From positions 15,222,516 to 15,286,515 of the forward strand of contig NC_081143.1 in the NCBI RefSeq assembly GCF_958295425.1: DNA of 64,000 bases. Direction: 5' to 3'. Shown here piece after piece: positions 1 through 14,828 of this stretch (position 1 is its first letter; each line of letters starts with the position of its first letter). The position numbers were made by a program, and so were the translations under genes. The notes below the pieces were generated by a model. The model was not told where the DNA came from. It searched no databases and was given only the letters and a program-made list of their open reading frames with translations. The DNA is from Solea solea (Eukaryota; Chordata; Actinopteri; Pleuronectiformes; Soleidae).

Positions 1-2204
1 ACCTGCGCAGATCAAGAGCGGCGAAAGAAAGCTCATTAAGACCACAGGGACGACCTAACCCTATTATCCCTATCACACCACTGAACCGAACACTTATGAT
101 GAGAATTAAGATGTGCTGGCCTTGATCTACACCCACTCTTTAGCGCGGTGCAGCAGAGTGTGTCTGGAGCTGTGCAGTAGCTGCTAGAAAGGACAAATGT
201 GAAGGAGTTTGTTATCCGCACGGTTCAGCACAGCAGCATGGGTGTGTTGAGGTCGGCAATGCGCGGACAAAAGGGTCGTGGCACTATGCACTCCCACTAC
301 ATTGTGTTGTTTTTTTTTTTTTTGCTTCAGCCTGCAGCAGCCTTCGTGCCAACTCTAGAGTGTGAAAAACAAGAGAAAAAGCCCAAGGTTAGCCCAAACT
401 CGCCCTGTGATAAAAGAAGCATCAGTTGAATCTACTGACGCTAACTCCCTCGCTGCCATCATTATCTCAATTTCCCCCGTAAGCAGACACACATTTAGTA
501 CAGATGTATCCAAATAGGCAGGGTATTCAAAAAGGCATGTGGTTTTAAAAAAGAGAGAGAAAAAAGTTAGCATTATCTTTCTTTCATGCAGAGTCTTTTC
601 TTCTTTTCCTTTTTTTTTTTTCTTACAGAAACTACAGAGATTTGGTTTGTCTATGAGTCCTAGTTACAGTATGCTGAATATCTCATATTCCAACATTGTT
701 TATCATTACATACAGTAGATGTGATTGAAATTCCCTCTGCTGTAACCCCAGATATTGGTCTGAGAGATGAATAATCATTTAAATACAGTTCATGTTTAAG
801 TACTGGCTGGAGAGGAGCAGGCAAATGCTACAGCTAGTTCAATGAGAGGCGATATGTTAAATAAAATGATGATTTAGACATACACACATAGTGCATATGA
901 ATTTTGCACATCGCACACATTTTAATATGGTTATATTTTACTTATGTTCTTATATGTTGCATGTGTGTATGTTTGTAATGTTTTCTGTATGAAAATTAAT
1001 GCAAGTCACTATATACTTTATATTACACTGCCACTTAATCTTGTTTTATAAACTGTGGCCCAATGCATGTTCACATTCTGCTGATGCACTGTTTGTGTTT
1101 ACATGCTAAGGTCTGTTTTGAGTAGGCGCGTGCATGTGTGCGTGTGTGTGTGCATGTGTCCGAAAGAACAGTTTATGATACATGATGAACACTGTTAGGA
1201 TGCTGCCGGTGTCTCATGAAACCAGCACCTCAGTCTACTCTGAAATGGGCGACAGCAGCAGCAGGGAAAGAACACTGCCGTTTTATCAAATACACATACA
1301 ATATATACATTCTGGACGAGAAGGTAAAAACATAAAGACATATTTTTCACGTGAGCCTGACTCTGTGTGAGAACCTTGAATTTGAATGGTTACATTTGTA
1401 TAAAAAGTCACATTTTGTTGCAACTTGAATATTTATATTCTCTAAAAGTACAAGACCTGATTTTTTGTATTTTTTTAGCTCAGCACATTTTTTTTTTGCC
1501 TATTGTTTAACTCTACAGTTACACACCTTTTGTGTGATTCTCAATTCATGACTAAAATGGTTACTTTCATCGGTTAATATTTCCATTTTGTTATACAATA
1601 GACTTGATTAGGCATTACAAAGTTGATTGCTTTGAATAAAATCCAAATCACAATCAAAGACCCATAGCCTCTTTGTATCTACTTTGACTAAGACCTCGGT
1701 GGTTTTTCAGAAGATATTTCATCAGTTGAGTTCAAAAAAATGTTTTGCTTTTGCCTCAGAGAAAGTTTTTGTATGTACCAAGGCGTTTATAACACCAGGA
1801 TTTACTCAGTTTCGTTCTCCGTCTTCTTCCCAGAGATCCCTCTGTGGCAGAGGGTCAGGCATGCATTAAATTCAGGTCAAAAGAGGAGATGAAGCTGTCC
1901 TCCTCCACTAAGACATAGTAGGATATTTGCCAAGAGGCAATGTTCTCTGGTAGTCTTAAAAAAAACAAAACTATTTTAGAGAGTACTTGTGATCAAAGCT
2001 GACTGAATGGTTGATCCATCTCTTCCTGAAGTTTAAGTGCCAATAAATATTAGTCAGAATTCAAAACTTCCAATCTGATTCACATCTTCCTCGACATGTT
2101 CACATCTTCACAGGTTTATAAGGCTCTCCAAATGATGACTTGCCAGTAAAGTCTTGGCCCTCCCTCTCCTACAGAAGAGGGAGATGTGCTCCATTGCAAG
2201 GCTA
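1..2204 (-). other. pcdh1: pcdh1 3' UTR and downstream flank
   Basis: Sequence beyond the stop codon. No AATAAA is seen on the minus strand here. The best variant is ATTAAA at 926-921, which would give a 3' UTR of about 1.3 kb; a weaker AGTAAA lies at 1806-1801. The mRNA end may instead lie outside the window. No other gene is seen. Confidence 0.4.
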
Positions 2205-2743
2205 TCACAGGTAGACCTCACGACGTGACAACGTGAGACAGGATGTGGTTTTGTAGTCCCCTCCTGTCCGAGTCAGTGGTATGACCTCGGGTGGGTTCTG
2301 GCCCTCTCCTGCTTCCTCCTCTTGCTGGCGCCGCCCAAAGCCTGCACTGCTAAAGGTGTCATAGGATGCCGATGTCATCTTGCGGTTGAGAAGGTTGCGG
2401 TTGTGATCGCCCATGTTCCTGTTGCGGTCTCCTCTACCCAGGGTGCCGAGAGGATCCCCATTGACTAACGGTAATCTCTGGCCTTCTCCACTGACAACCA
2501 CACCAGGTTCTGAGCTCCCTGCACTTCCGGCACTCTCGCTGTCACTTTCATGGTCGTTACCACGGAGATTGTTGTTATCGTCTCCCGGGGTAAAGGTGGA
2601 GAGCCGGGGTGGGTCACTGCCATGACGCTGGCGCTGGCGAGGTGAAGGGCGCATGGGCATCCAGCAAGTGTCAGAGTGGCCAAATTCATCACACTCCCGG
2701 GTACACTTTCCTGTCAGAGCTACGTCTGGCAGTTGTCTGGCAT
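2205..2743 (-). CDS. pcdh1: pcdh1 coding exon 5: C-terminal tail and stop codon
   Basis: Encodes Asp1197 (completed by AT) to Leu1375 and the TGA at 2207-2205. The acceptor is TTCCTCCTTACAG|ATGCC. It opens [20 protein letters not shown] and continues GHSDTCWMP, the Cys-containing segment shared by long isoforms of PCDH1 and PCDH7. A Ser/Glu/Gly and Asn/Arg-rich disordered stretch follows, then [14 protein letters not shown] and the end SRREVYL. Human PCDH1 ends KREIYL, with an EEIPLTQT stretch upstream. The middle is poorly conserved, as expected for a disordered tail. Confidence 0.94.
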
Positions 2744-5700
2744 CTGTAAGGAGGAAATGACAAAGAAAAGAGTGAAAAAAAAAAACATCGAGAACTGGCA
2801 GAGAGGAAGTAGTATGTTCAGTTATATAAGTGTGTTTTTATGTAAAGCACTTATATTCATAAAAATTGCTATATAAATGAAGATAGATGGATTGATATCA
2901 GGTCAATTCAAGAAGAGACAATTAAAAGAAAAGGGAGATTAAATACAGGAGGTGAATGTTGACCAGGAATACAAGAGAGAGACAAATGTGTAAATAAAAA
3001 CTGGGGACAAAGGTTAGGGGACAGAATCTTGAGGAAGCAAGATGGGCAAAAAAAAATGCAGTGAAAGCAAAATGAAAAATGCTGACTTCAAAAGAATTCC
3101 TAAGAAGAAATAGCACTTTGCTGTGCTAAGCTGTACACAAAAGGTGAGAGGTGAGGTCAAAGCAACATCCACTGGAAGCCAAAGATAATTATCAGATATT
3201 TGAATGACAAATTTCCTCATCTGCAAAGGAAGGATTAAGTTACAAATCGTGTTACATCCCATGAGTGTTAGATCAAAAGGTTAGAGAGGCACCAGAGATT
3301 GAATGCTGCTGTCCCACACAGTCAAGTGTCAAAGGTTATGTTTATTATCTGTGTAAATCAGTTGTTTATGAATCAATACTGACATCACGTTGAATACAGG
3401 AGTTGTAATGATGATAGATGAGGTAACTATTACTTGTATGCGTGCAGGTGTCATATTACAGATAGTAATGTATTCCATACATTCAACTCCTCTTGAATAA
3501 AAAACTAATTATTAATTTTCCCATCTGACCATGAGGTCAGTATTTCCCATGTTGGTGAAAAGGCAGCATTTAATTGGAATCTGATATAAAGCCATAGAAG
3601 TCAGCCAAGGTCAAAGTGACCTTGGTCTGTTTTCTCTGTTCCAGCTTAGGTATAACCACATACAGAGGGATGAGTGCAAAACACACCGTAAAATAATAAT
3701 ACACATTTTTTTTTTTTTTTTTTTTTTTTTTCCCATTTCCATTCCAAAAAAACCCGTTAGAAAAAGGTAAAAACGCAATTTTCTTCAGTGAAAGGGAATA
3801 TGGGCTGCTGATTGACAGCAGCAAGGCCACGGATGAGGCTCCGGCACGACAAACGACAACACTTAAGATTTTCTAAAACACTCTTCACATTGCACATTCA
3901 AGTGTTCACACAAAATATTTGCGGCAAATGCAAAAAAATGCAGGGCAGCTGTTTCTTTCAAAAAAAACAAAAAAGAAACACACACACAACCCCCCCAAAC
4001 ATTCTCATCACATGAAGAGAGAAAAGACTCCTGGAACCTTTACAGCAAGTCAAGGTTTTAATAAAAGTGTGTGTGTGTGTGTGTATGTGTGTGTGTGTGT
4101 AAAAGAGATTGAACGTGTTTGTACAAAACATTTTTAAGCCTCGAGTAACAAAAAGTAAGTGAATGACTCTGAAAGCCTCTTGACTGCAATTTGAAATTAT
4201 ATTTGATTGGCGATTCACTGTATTAATCAAGCTCGGTCCTCGTGAGAGAGAACCTCGCTTCAGAGGGTCTGATTAAAGCTTGCTTAAAGTTATCTATTTG
4301 TGATTATTTTGACGGGAATTGCGACAGCGATTGCGATACGATACAATTTGCGATATCAGAGGGAATGGTCATTTTCATTTTTGTGCAGATCTGTAAGAGA
4401 CAAAGATGTTCTCCTCAGTCTGTAGAATAAGAGGTGTAAAGGTCTAGATAATAAATAATCTAAAATGATATTCTGAAACATTTTGGCTTTAACAAAATAT
4501 TGTGCCTCCTGCGATTTGAAAATATTGCAATTTTGATAAAATTTCAGCCCTAGTTACGATTAAATATGAATTGTTATTAGGTTTAACACACCGTATATAT
4601 AGTTTTTGCTCAGAGTCTCTCGGTCAAAACATTAACAAAAGACACCATTGTTGCCGTTCTCCTGTGTATTCACACTTCACGAGGAGAGAGCTTCGGTGGT
4701 GATCCGTTACACACAAATGGATCAGGCGATATTGACTCTTTATCTTTATCTACCACTTTATCCTCCACATGAGGGTCGTGGCGGGCTGGAACCACTCCCA
4801 GCTGACATGGGATGAGAGGCGGGGTACACACTCAATAGGGCCAACATACAACCCCTCACTCTCACTACGGAGAGAACCTGCATGCACATGGCGAGAACGT
4901 GCTAACTCCACACAGAAAGGCCCCTCGGTCGAACTGGGATTTCCACCGGTGACCTTCTAGCTCACTGCGCTCTGTCGTTTCATAGGAGGTTTATTATAGC
5001 AGAGATGGCAGGTGACACCATTAGAGGATGACCAACATGGAACAGTCCGTTACCTTGAAAAGAAGTATGGATTTCTCTGGATTTATTGAAAATTGTAAAG
5101 GTTTTGGGGGCCACACAGTGGGTGTAGTGGTTAGCACTCTTGCCTTTGTAGCAAGAAGACTCAGGTTCGAGACCCGGTCGGAACAAAGGTCTTTCTGCGT
5201 GGAGTTTGCATGTTGTCCCTGTGTATGTGAGTTTTCTCCCACAGTCCAAAAAAATGCAATATGGGGATTAGGTAAATTGCACACTTTAAATTGACAGTAG
5301 ATGTGAAAGTGAGCGGTTGTTTGTCTCTATGTGGCCTTGCGATGAACTGGCGATCTGTAGATTGGCACAGCACCCCCCCGTGACCCTCATGTGGAGGAAA
5401 TGGTAGAAAATGGATGGATGGATGGGAAGGTTTTGGCCTATGATAATAAACAGTCGCATTGTTTTGTACATATTTTCATGTAGAAATGTTACATAATTTT
5501 CACACTATGTCATTAATGGTAAGTTTACCTGGTTATGGTTAATGTTAGAGTCAGGCTGTTCAAATTACGTAGACTGAATGCAGTATCCTAACAAGAACAA
5601 CTGCACAAGCCTGTGCATGTTTGTTTGTGTGTAATATCTGTGTGCTTGTGTGTGTGTTTTGTTGTTGCTCTGACCATTCTCCAAATGCTCCTCCTCCCCC

Positions 5701-8700
5701 ACACTGCCCTCAGGCGTGGTTCGCTCGTATCCTTCCTCAGGCAGCGGCAGCGCTCCCAGCCGTGGCCCTGATGAGCTTTTGCTGCTTGGTGTCTCCGAGT
5801 CTTCCAGGCCACTGTCATAGCAGCCACCGTCCTGAGGCTGGCTGACTACCGAGAAGGTCACTCGTCGAAGGGTCCCCTGCACGGAACGTACACAAACAAT
5901 ATGGGATTAATCATACAGAAATCCTCATTTGATATTCTAAATCTAGGGATTTGGCAAGTAGGCGGGAGTCGGCAAAGACATCCAGATTATCTGAACGTGT
6001 TCCCCCCTGATTATGGGATGAACTGCTACCATGCTGGGTAACAATCAACCAATCCCGTTATTTAAAGTTTGCAGTTGGCTTTTAATCCAGGTTTAGATTA
6101 ATGCTGCTGGACGTGGCTGAAGTTTACGGACCTCTGTTTTTCATTTGGAATGGTGCCGTGTAGTAGCAACAGCTGGGTCATAAACTGTAAAAACACTTAT
6201 TTTCTATGCTATAAAAACAAGTGAAGGTTTAAACAATAATTCTAGGGATCATCTATAATTTTCCAGAAACCTCATTGGAAAACCCGCCCCAAACAAAAAC
6301 AAACAAACAAAGCTATTGGATGAGCTTTTCTTATTAAGCTCATGTACTGTAGCTGCTTCCTCTGTGGCACAGACAGGGTTGTCATTTAAACACACAGTGA
6401 GCCACACCAGTGCACTGGGTGACGTGTTCCTTCTTAATAAATAACATCGACAGTGCACTTTATTTTAGTTTCACCTACATTGTCCTGCTTTGTGTGTAGG
6501 TTGTGTAAAAATACTTATACACAAAGTAGATTAATCCACGGCTGAAAAAACAATTAAACCCAAGTAAAGAACTTTGTAAAACTTTTTTTTTTAAAAGGAA
6601 ACCACAAATATGATCTGTAGGTTGTAAGATCTGAATACATTTGTTATTACCATTTTTATTTCCTTTCACACATTAAATAAAGGGTGTGCTGAAACCTACG
6701 TAGACACATAAAGACAATTTTTAATTATTGGATATAGAGAATATATCGTTATAATAGTTATAATTTGTTGATTTTTTTTTTTTTTTATTTGTGCTTAGTT
6801 TTCTCTTTTTCTCTTTTTGCCATTGGTACTGATTTGATTTCTATTATTTTACGTTAGGCCAGGGGGCAGTAGAAACCACAGTGTGCAAATTAATTGAGAT
6901 ATGAATAAAAATGAATATCCCTTTCTTCTCGTTGAAAGCAGGAAATGAAACCACAGGGTTTTCCAAGGTATACTGCAGCCACAAACCGTCTGACAATCCG
7001 CCACCACTATAAAACAAAAACGTCCCAATGCTGCAGTGGAAGTGGTGTAATTCACAAACAAATCATTTCAATCACTCAAGCTCTGCATCACACCTGCTGT
7101 GATTCCAACACACAAATCATCCCGGTCTATTTAGCAGACCAGTTTTCACTTCAGAGAGAGGGAAACAGTGTAATAACTCCATGCTGAGGGAATATCAGAG
7201 AAAGTTAAACAACTCCTGGCCTGGAGGCATCACACTGCACCAGGAAGCCCGTTTCTCTACAACACCCCTACTATCTTTTCTCTCACTCATTTAGCTGCTT
7301 GCAAAATTACAACCCTTTCAAAATTAGACCTGCTTTGAAACACACAGCATAAAGAGAGGAAGTGAGGGAACAGAGGGGGGGCAGGCAGCAGATTACAGTG
7401 GAAGATCTTCAGCTCAGAAAGTATGCCTCGGGATAATCTAAAGGGAAACTGATGGACAACTGGGATAAAAGCTAAACCTGAACTCATTCAGTTTTTCCTT
7501 CTCCCAACGACCCAAAGAAAAAAAAAAGGAACATTTAAACATCGCACCTAATACACATGAAAGACAAGCAAAATTAATCCAGCAGAATGGAGAAAATCAA
7601 CACAACATTTGTTTCCTCCTGCCACACTAACATTGAGATGAAAGAGGAATGAAAGAGACTCAGACAGAAGGGATGGTGCAGACTCAGGCAAGACTGAGGA
7701 AGAGATATTAGAAGCTAATGGAAAAGCAACAGTGGCTTCAGCCTTGCTCTCCACAGAGAGAGCGAGAGCAATTTATTTTTAGAGCATTAGCTAAGATGAG
7801 AAAGTCCAACCTCTTTTCCACTTGTTCAGACTAAGTGAATAGAGAGCGATGAAGTAAGATGATTTTTGTTTTCCTGTGCCTGTGACAAAGACAACAAGTT
7901 TGTTTGTTTGTCAAGGTCAACAATGTTTCCATCACAAAGAGTTCTTTTAGAGCTCCACTGTGTAAACTCTGGGTGGGCAATACTTTCATTTGGCAGGAAT
8001 TGAAGATAAAATGACCACAGTGTATACAATCACCTGATTGTATGAATTGTTGTTTTTTAGCAGGGTCAGCCCTGTGGTGGCCACCACTTGGGACCGCCCT
8101 GTTTTGGACAAACTAAACATCTTTAGAGTTTTGATGCTAACACACTTGGAAGGAAAGGTGAGGTGAGGGATATTCAGCTGAAGCATGGGAAAAACTATCG
8201 GAAAAATTCCAAAGGTTTCTGAAAGCTGAGAAGTTGCACGCCAAAGCCAAAATGTGGTTATTACGGTAATTTCACTGGCGCCGTTTCAGGAAGCCGGAGA
8301 ATCGGCGTCTTTGTTGCCAGAGAGGAGAGAGTGGGAAGAGAACACCTGTGAATAGTTTCCATTTTTTGGCCTGTTTTTGCACATTGAGACAAAGAAACAC
8401 TGAGAGACTCAAAACGTGATATTTTATACTGTTCAAATTTAAAATTTAACATGCAAATTCTGTTGTTCGTGCACAACTGCAGTGTTTAAATTGTTAAAAC
8501 AGTATTTTAACATGCAGTTGGATGTTATTCTGGAAAAAAGCAGTTGGTTACAGGACATTCTCTGGCCCTTTTATGCTTAAAATAAGCAAGGTGGACATAT
8601 TGAGGGTTAGGTATTAAAGGGTTAAAATATTTCAATTACAATTGAGAGAACAAGTCGGTAGACTTTATCACATGGGATTATGAATCTTGTGTGTGTGTTG

Positions 8701-11700
8701 GGTGACAGTGGGCGGATGAGAGAGGAGGGGGGCCTCCCTAGGGCACTAAAATGCATAGGGCCGGCCCTGATTTCATCTGCTGAATAGGTGCTTTTATATT
8801 TGTCACACAGAGAAGATGAGGCTTTCACAGGTGCAGCTCCAAAAACCCTTGAATACCTTAAGTGGCCTCTTCACATTAGGCTAATTCACTGCCAGCTTTT
8901 ACATCTTAAAACATTGGGTGTTTTTTCCTTGGATTTTTACCACAGTATGAGATGCGGCCTACATTACTTAAGATGCTGTTGCTTATTTTATTTGTATCTC
9001 ATTGCTTCCCGTATTTTCTGATGTGAGGTGTTTGCTCTTTGCCTGTGTTTGTCGTGTTTTATGGATTTCAGTTTTTATTTGACCAGCTGTGTTGTTTCTG
9101 TAAAGAGCTTCATGAATAAAATTTGATTTAAGTATGTCCCTTTGTTGAATGCTCAGGTCTTATGTCATGCTGGAGCTGGGATGACTTATAAATGTAGTAA
9201 TCCTGGAGCACCGTTTGGGGCTTGATTGACATAAGAGGAGTGATTTATTGTTATTGAAGGCCAGGTGCTGGTTGTATGTGAGTGTGTGTGTGTGTGTGTA
9301 CGGACGGAATTCATTTGCTCACCAATGATTCCTTCTAATTTGATTTCCCTCTAACCCTCTGTCTGACCAGAGCTGCCCCCTTTCATTTCTTGTCCTGGTA
9401 ATTTTATTTTCTGTCTCTCCTCCACCACCCCTCCCTCCTTCCTTCCTTCAGTTGATGCTGCAGTCAACTTGCTTTCACAGTCATAACTCTACTCCCTGTG
9501 CACCCCCCCCCCCCTCCCCCATCCCTTCTTTTCTTTGTCAGTCAGCTTTATGATGTGGCGATCGATGATGTGTCCTTGACCTCGTTATGAGTCCCACTGC
9601 TCTTCCACATAGCAGGCTTTATTGACCCGCGCCGTCTCTAACCCCTCTTTTCTCTCCCATCTTCTCTTCCCATTGACAAACCTCTCTTCGATTCCTTTGC
9701 CGAACCCTGTATTTTGACATCACCTCGTCATTAACTTCTACTTATTGTCCACGCTTCACAGTCTGACACTGCCGTCTTGCTTCTTACTCGTCTCATTTCT
9801 CCCCAAAATCTGATTGTCTCACGCCTGCGTTTATATTACGCAGTCAGTGTATTTCTGTTACACCCAAGGCGTGCTAACATTTTTCTGTCAAGGATGTCCT
9901 TTAAAGCCGTTTACATCTTTTTCTTCTTTGCTCAAATGTTACATTTATCTCTTATTTCCTTTCCACTTTACCCGCTTCAACCTCGCTTAAAAAAACCCAA
10001 AAACTCATAAAAACCTTGATGTTTTTCAGCCTGATTCTCGAAGCACAAAGAATGTTTGTGTGTGCGCTCCGCGTGTTTGTGTGCAAGCTTTCTATTATTT
10101 GGAGTAAATGCAATAAAGACATTCATATGTGTGAAAACATACACACACACACACGCGGATAAATTGGCTTAAGTCCAGCGTGGCCTATAGGAATTCATGC
10201 CTGATGGAATATTAATTGAGTTTGACGAAGGACATTAAAAATCCTTCCTCTTAATCTGACATGGGCCATTACAGTTCAATACTGACATGGGAGCTGCACT
10301 CATCTGCACGGCATAGTGAGCATGTCTGGATGCGCGTGCGAGTGTGTTTGTGTGCCGTTCGTCATCGGCAGTATATGCTAGTTAAGCGTTGACAAATCGG
10401 CGTGAATCAAACCCAGACACCGAAGGCTCCGAATTAAGAATAAACATAACCATTTGAATCTTCCACTTCCTGAGAAGGTGTTCAAAAAAAAAAAAAAAAA
10501 ACACATTCAAACATAGTTTTTCATTTCAGGGCAGTGTCTGTTGCACGTGTGTGCATATGCTCACACTTAAGAGTGAGACTTCACACCTTCTCGTCTCATG
10601 GCTGTGGCTGAGTGTGAGACTTTCAAAGGCTGCGAGATGTGTTGTGGCAGACTGCGAGAAGACACTTGTGCATGTGGCTGTGGGGATGTGTGTGCGTGCG
10701 TGTGTGTGCACAGGTTGGCTTAGTCATCAAGGTAATTAGTGAGTAAACCTCCTCGCTGTCGGTTCAAAGAGAATTAACGTGCTCCAGTTAATTAACAGTC
10801 TCCCTCTCTTCTCGTTACATGTGTCTGAATATTCAACACATGTGTTTTTTTGTGTGGAGGCGCTTCATTTACACATCTCGGGGTTTGTGTTTGCGCGCAG
10901 CCATGTGTTTGTGTTTGCCGGTGTCCTGCAACAGCCCGGTGTGCATAATGGATCAAGAGGATGTGGCTTATGCATAAAACAAAACTACAAACATGGTTCT
11001 AGGACGAGAGCCACGTTTGGATCTATTCTCTATTCTCATTTATCTACGTCCCCCACTATAGGTGCAGGAATCTACCATGTAATGGCTGAATTTATTATTT
11101 ATCACCTTGTTGGACACGTACATTACAGTCTTCCGTTCCCCCTCAACACACAAGCACGTTGTTTGTAACAATGCACAGAATGGCGGTCAGATTTCTACTG
11201 TGGCCACACATTTGTTCATCCATTCACTAAAGTCAAAGTCATGCTGCATGTAAGGAGAGTCAGGATGTCATGCATAATCCATAACTGGCCACGGCGCTGC
11301 ATATCTTACTTTAGTTGTACCACATCATTACACTGACAAATGGTCGTATGAAAGAAAGCCTTGATGGATAAACCTATAATCATTCATTTACTGCAACAAC
11401 AATTCAACTGGATTTGAACAGATATGGCTTATTTAAGACCGATACCAAAATTATAGAAGATCAATATCCTCTGATGGTGTCTGATAGCTTTTTGCTCTCA
11501 AACCGATATTTAATAGAGTGAAAATGGCTAAATTAATTGATGGAGGCTGTTCAATAATTGCATTTGGAATAAACAGTTCTTAGATTTTAATTACATAAAT
11601 GATGTGTTTTTTCTTGCCTGCTTGCTTTTGTTTATTAAGAGTGTGGCAGACTGTGGCAGAGAGGATTTGTGTGTTTTAATGACTCAGAATGAGGCATGAC

Positions 11701-14700
11701 CGTTTTCTAATACTTCACAAATGTTCATCAGTTATGGTGCCGTCAGCTAGTCATTGGGCAGCGTCACAAGCTATAGATGATGTTTTTATCTCTCATTCCA
11801 ACCATCCCACTCCTCCTTCCCTCCACGATGCTGCGGGCTTGCATTTATAAGTGGTAAAACAAAAGCAACTGGGGGTAAGAAAGATCTCGTTTTCCATTCG
11901 TTTGTGTTGAAATAGGCAGAAGTGGGACAGTATTATGAGCCTAATGTCAATCACACTGACACCTGACACCCTGTTTGCAATTTCTCCCTCCAGACACCTG
12001 AAATTTTCCTAACAGTTGACTGAGAGGTGTAGCTTTGCATGTTAATTTAGTTGTCAGTGACTGGCGATTTCAGCTCGTGGACACATGATATTTGAAGCCA
12101 AGCATCAATATTTTTAAATGTGATTATTTCTTTGCCAGGAATAGGATTGTGTGGCCCTTAAGGGATGCTAAAAGTCACAAATGAAGTCCAGACTTATGGA
12201 ATTCCTTAAGTGGCTTAGAGGCTCTGCAGTGGATAGAGTGGCTTATTGTGCAGTGAGAATAAATCTGCTAATAAAACATGATGTGTTTTGTGGAATAATT
12301 ACTTTACAAATAACATCGCGGACGCTTTTTATGGCAGTATATCTGCCAAACTGGACAAGCGGATACATGACTCTCAGAGCGTGATCAATAAAATAGTCTA
12401 ATATGCGATCAAATGATGTCACCTCATCCTGTTTCCTCATAACGTGATAGCTTATTTACTACCTAAAAATAAACATCTCCATAACGCCGCTGTGAATGTA
12501 CAGAGTATGTAAAGAGATATCGCGCAATAAATGCTAATTATGTGTCTGTTGACACCACACGAATAAAGTCTGACTTTGCAGAATGTCCACTTTGATGATC
12601 AGTCAAATGGACATTTGCTTCTGCTCCCATGTCGTGAATCTTTCTTAATGAAATTATCTTGTGCAGCAAGGAAACGGACGTTCTATTACGATAAATGAGT
12701 GAAATGAATAACCGTTTCTTTATTGTAATTCAAATAATTGAACAGTTTTGGTTTTTTTTTTTTTGTGGTTTTACAGCAGCAATGCGATCGTGTTGCATGA
12801 TTAAACTGCCAGGTTCACGCGGAGACACCGGCTGCACAGATTTATTCGTGCTTTTGTTTAATTCAGACATCCAAAGTGAAAGATCATGCGGTGTCAATCG
12901 TGTTGTTATACCCACCGGCTTCCTATCCGTTTTAGGATTGATTTTAAAATGTTATTGTTGGTTTCTAAAGCTCTTAACGGTTTGGCACCATCTTACCTCT
13001 GTGAACTTCCTTCTCTTCACGCCCCATCCTGAGCGCTGAGGTCTAACAACAGGCTGCTTTCAGATGTGCCAAAATCCTGACTCTGAAAAACTCTACTACT
13101 GTCTGCAGCTGCCCACAAACTTTGGAACAAGGTACCCGTGGAAATGAAATCTGGCCCCACCATTGAACATTTTTAATATCTTCTAAAGACCCAGCTCTTC
13201 TCCTTGGCCTTCACTTCACTTAGATCGCGACCATTTTATTATTTTATGAAGGCACTATTTTACTGTCTTACTTTTATGTGTTTACTGATTTTATGTTTTA
13301 CACCTTCCGTGTTGCTGTGCCTCTGTAAAGCACTTGGGTCAACCTTGAAATTTAAAGGTGCAGTGGGTCAAATTTGGCAACATTTGTTTTTTTTCCGTCA
13401 CCTCATCCTTCCTTTTCCTCCCCCTCCAAGTGAATTAGCATCAACGTTCAAAAGATGTTTATTTCGTCGCTTTGTTTGTGTGCTAAAAAAAAATTCATAC
13501 AATCAGGTCTGCTAATACATATTTTTTAACAAGCACGAAAAGTGTGACTTTTCACGTGGATATCTTTGGGTGTACATTTTCAGAATCGTGCTTCAACACT
13601 GTTTTCAATTACTTTTCCTTCTCCATTTTATCACCTTGTCAAATGAAACCAACGCTAATCCAACTCCGACTAAGTGAGCGAGTCACTCGGTCAAATGTCG
13701 CAACACTGAGGTCACGTTTGATCAAAAACCTCTGAAACATTCGCTGGAAATTCCTTTGAAACGTGTTGCTGTCGACTCTTGTCTTATGCGTCAAAGACGG
13801 CGAGGAGGAGGAGGAGGAGGAGGAGGAACAGTGAAAATGTGCTGACAGAAAGCATCTCACCGGGGTTCTGTGAATGGCAGAGACGTGTTAACAATTCATC
13901 TGATGATGATATATTTACACTTTTCATTTAAATATAGACCTGATCTAAAGCTGCGTTGAAGACCTGGTGCTGTCATGCAGTGATGTGTGCAGTGCTGGAA
14001 TGCAGTTCCTCAAGGCTGCACTGAAAAGACCAGACGTGCTGTTTACAAACTTCAGCCCGTCAGGTCAAGCAGACGGGTGAAGACGAGTGTTCGGAGACAA
14101 AGCGGGAGACTAATGATAAATAAAAACAACTGATAAATCGGTGAATGAGCAAAAGAGGACAGACAAAGGTGGGAGCGCTGTTGTTGCGTGACCACTGAGC
14201 CTCTGAGGTAGAAATTAGGAGACAAAGAGGAGCGTGTTTAGAGTGTTTAGAGGCGAGACATGGAGCGCTGTCGTGGTATTTGCAGAATGCAGAAAATGGT
14301 TTGGAGCAGGTTGAAACTCGGCATCTCTTCAACTGTCTGACTCGCAGACATTGATGAGCAAAGGCGCCTCGTTACCACAACTCACGCATGCACACACTCC
14401 GACTCACACATTTTCCATGCAGATACAGTGTGTCCACACATTAGGCACACCTGCTTGCTTACACTTGCAGGTGTACGCGAACATACACACACACACACAC
14501 ACATACCCACCCACACACACTCACTCCTACATTTATAAGTATGTTGCAGTGGGACCACCTCTGCAGTAAGAGCTCTCCTCCCTTCTTCATGCTACCACTT
14601 TCCCTCATTTCCTACTCTTCCCGTGCTTCTACATTCCCTCTCCTTTGTTTCTTCTTTTATTTCCCCTTTATCAGCTTTTCTCTCCTCTTTCTCTTTGTCT

Positions 14701-14778
14701 TTTTCTAATTCTGCACTCCCCAGTCACGCCCCCCCACCCTCCTTATTTCCTCTTCTTTCTTTCTTTCCTCAGTCTCAG

Positions 14779-14828
<50 letters not shown>

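Larger units (their letters stand above)
2744..5674 (-). other. pcdh1: pcdh1 intron 4
   Basis: 2931 bp with GT at 5674-5673 and AG at 2745-2744. It contains a poly(T)/(A) run near 3706-3731, a (GT)n array at 4066-4100, the end of a hAT-like element near 4305-4553 and two SINEs in opposite orientation (4750-4975 and 5106-5426). Confidence 0.85.

Noticed and set aside
5106..5180. tRNA gene suggested by A and B boxes
   Set aside because: The head runs into a SINE body with a tandem 3' tail; the tRNA fold is not preserved.
8735..8775. Possible hAT terminal repeat (TAGGGCCGGCCCTG)
   Set aside because: No partner end could be found nearby, so no element is called.
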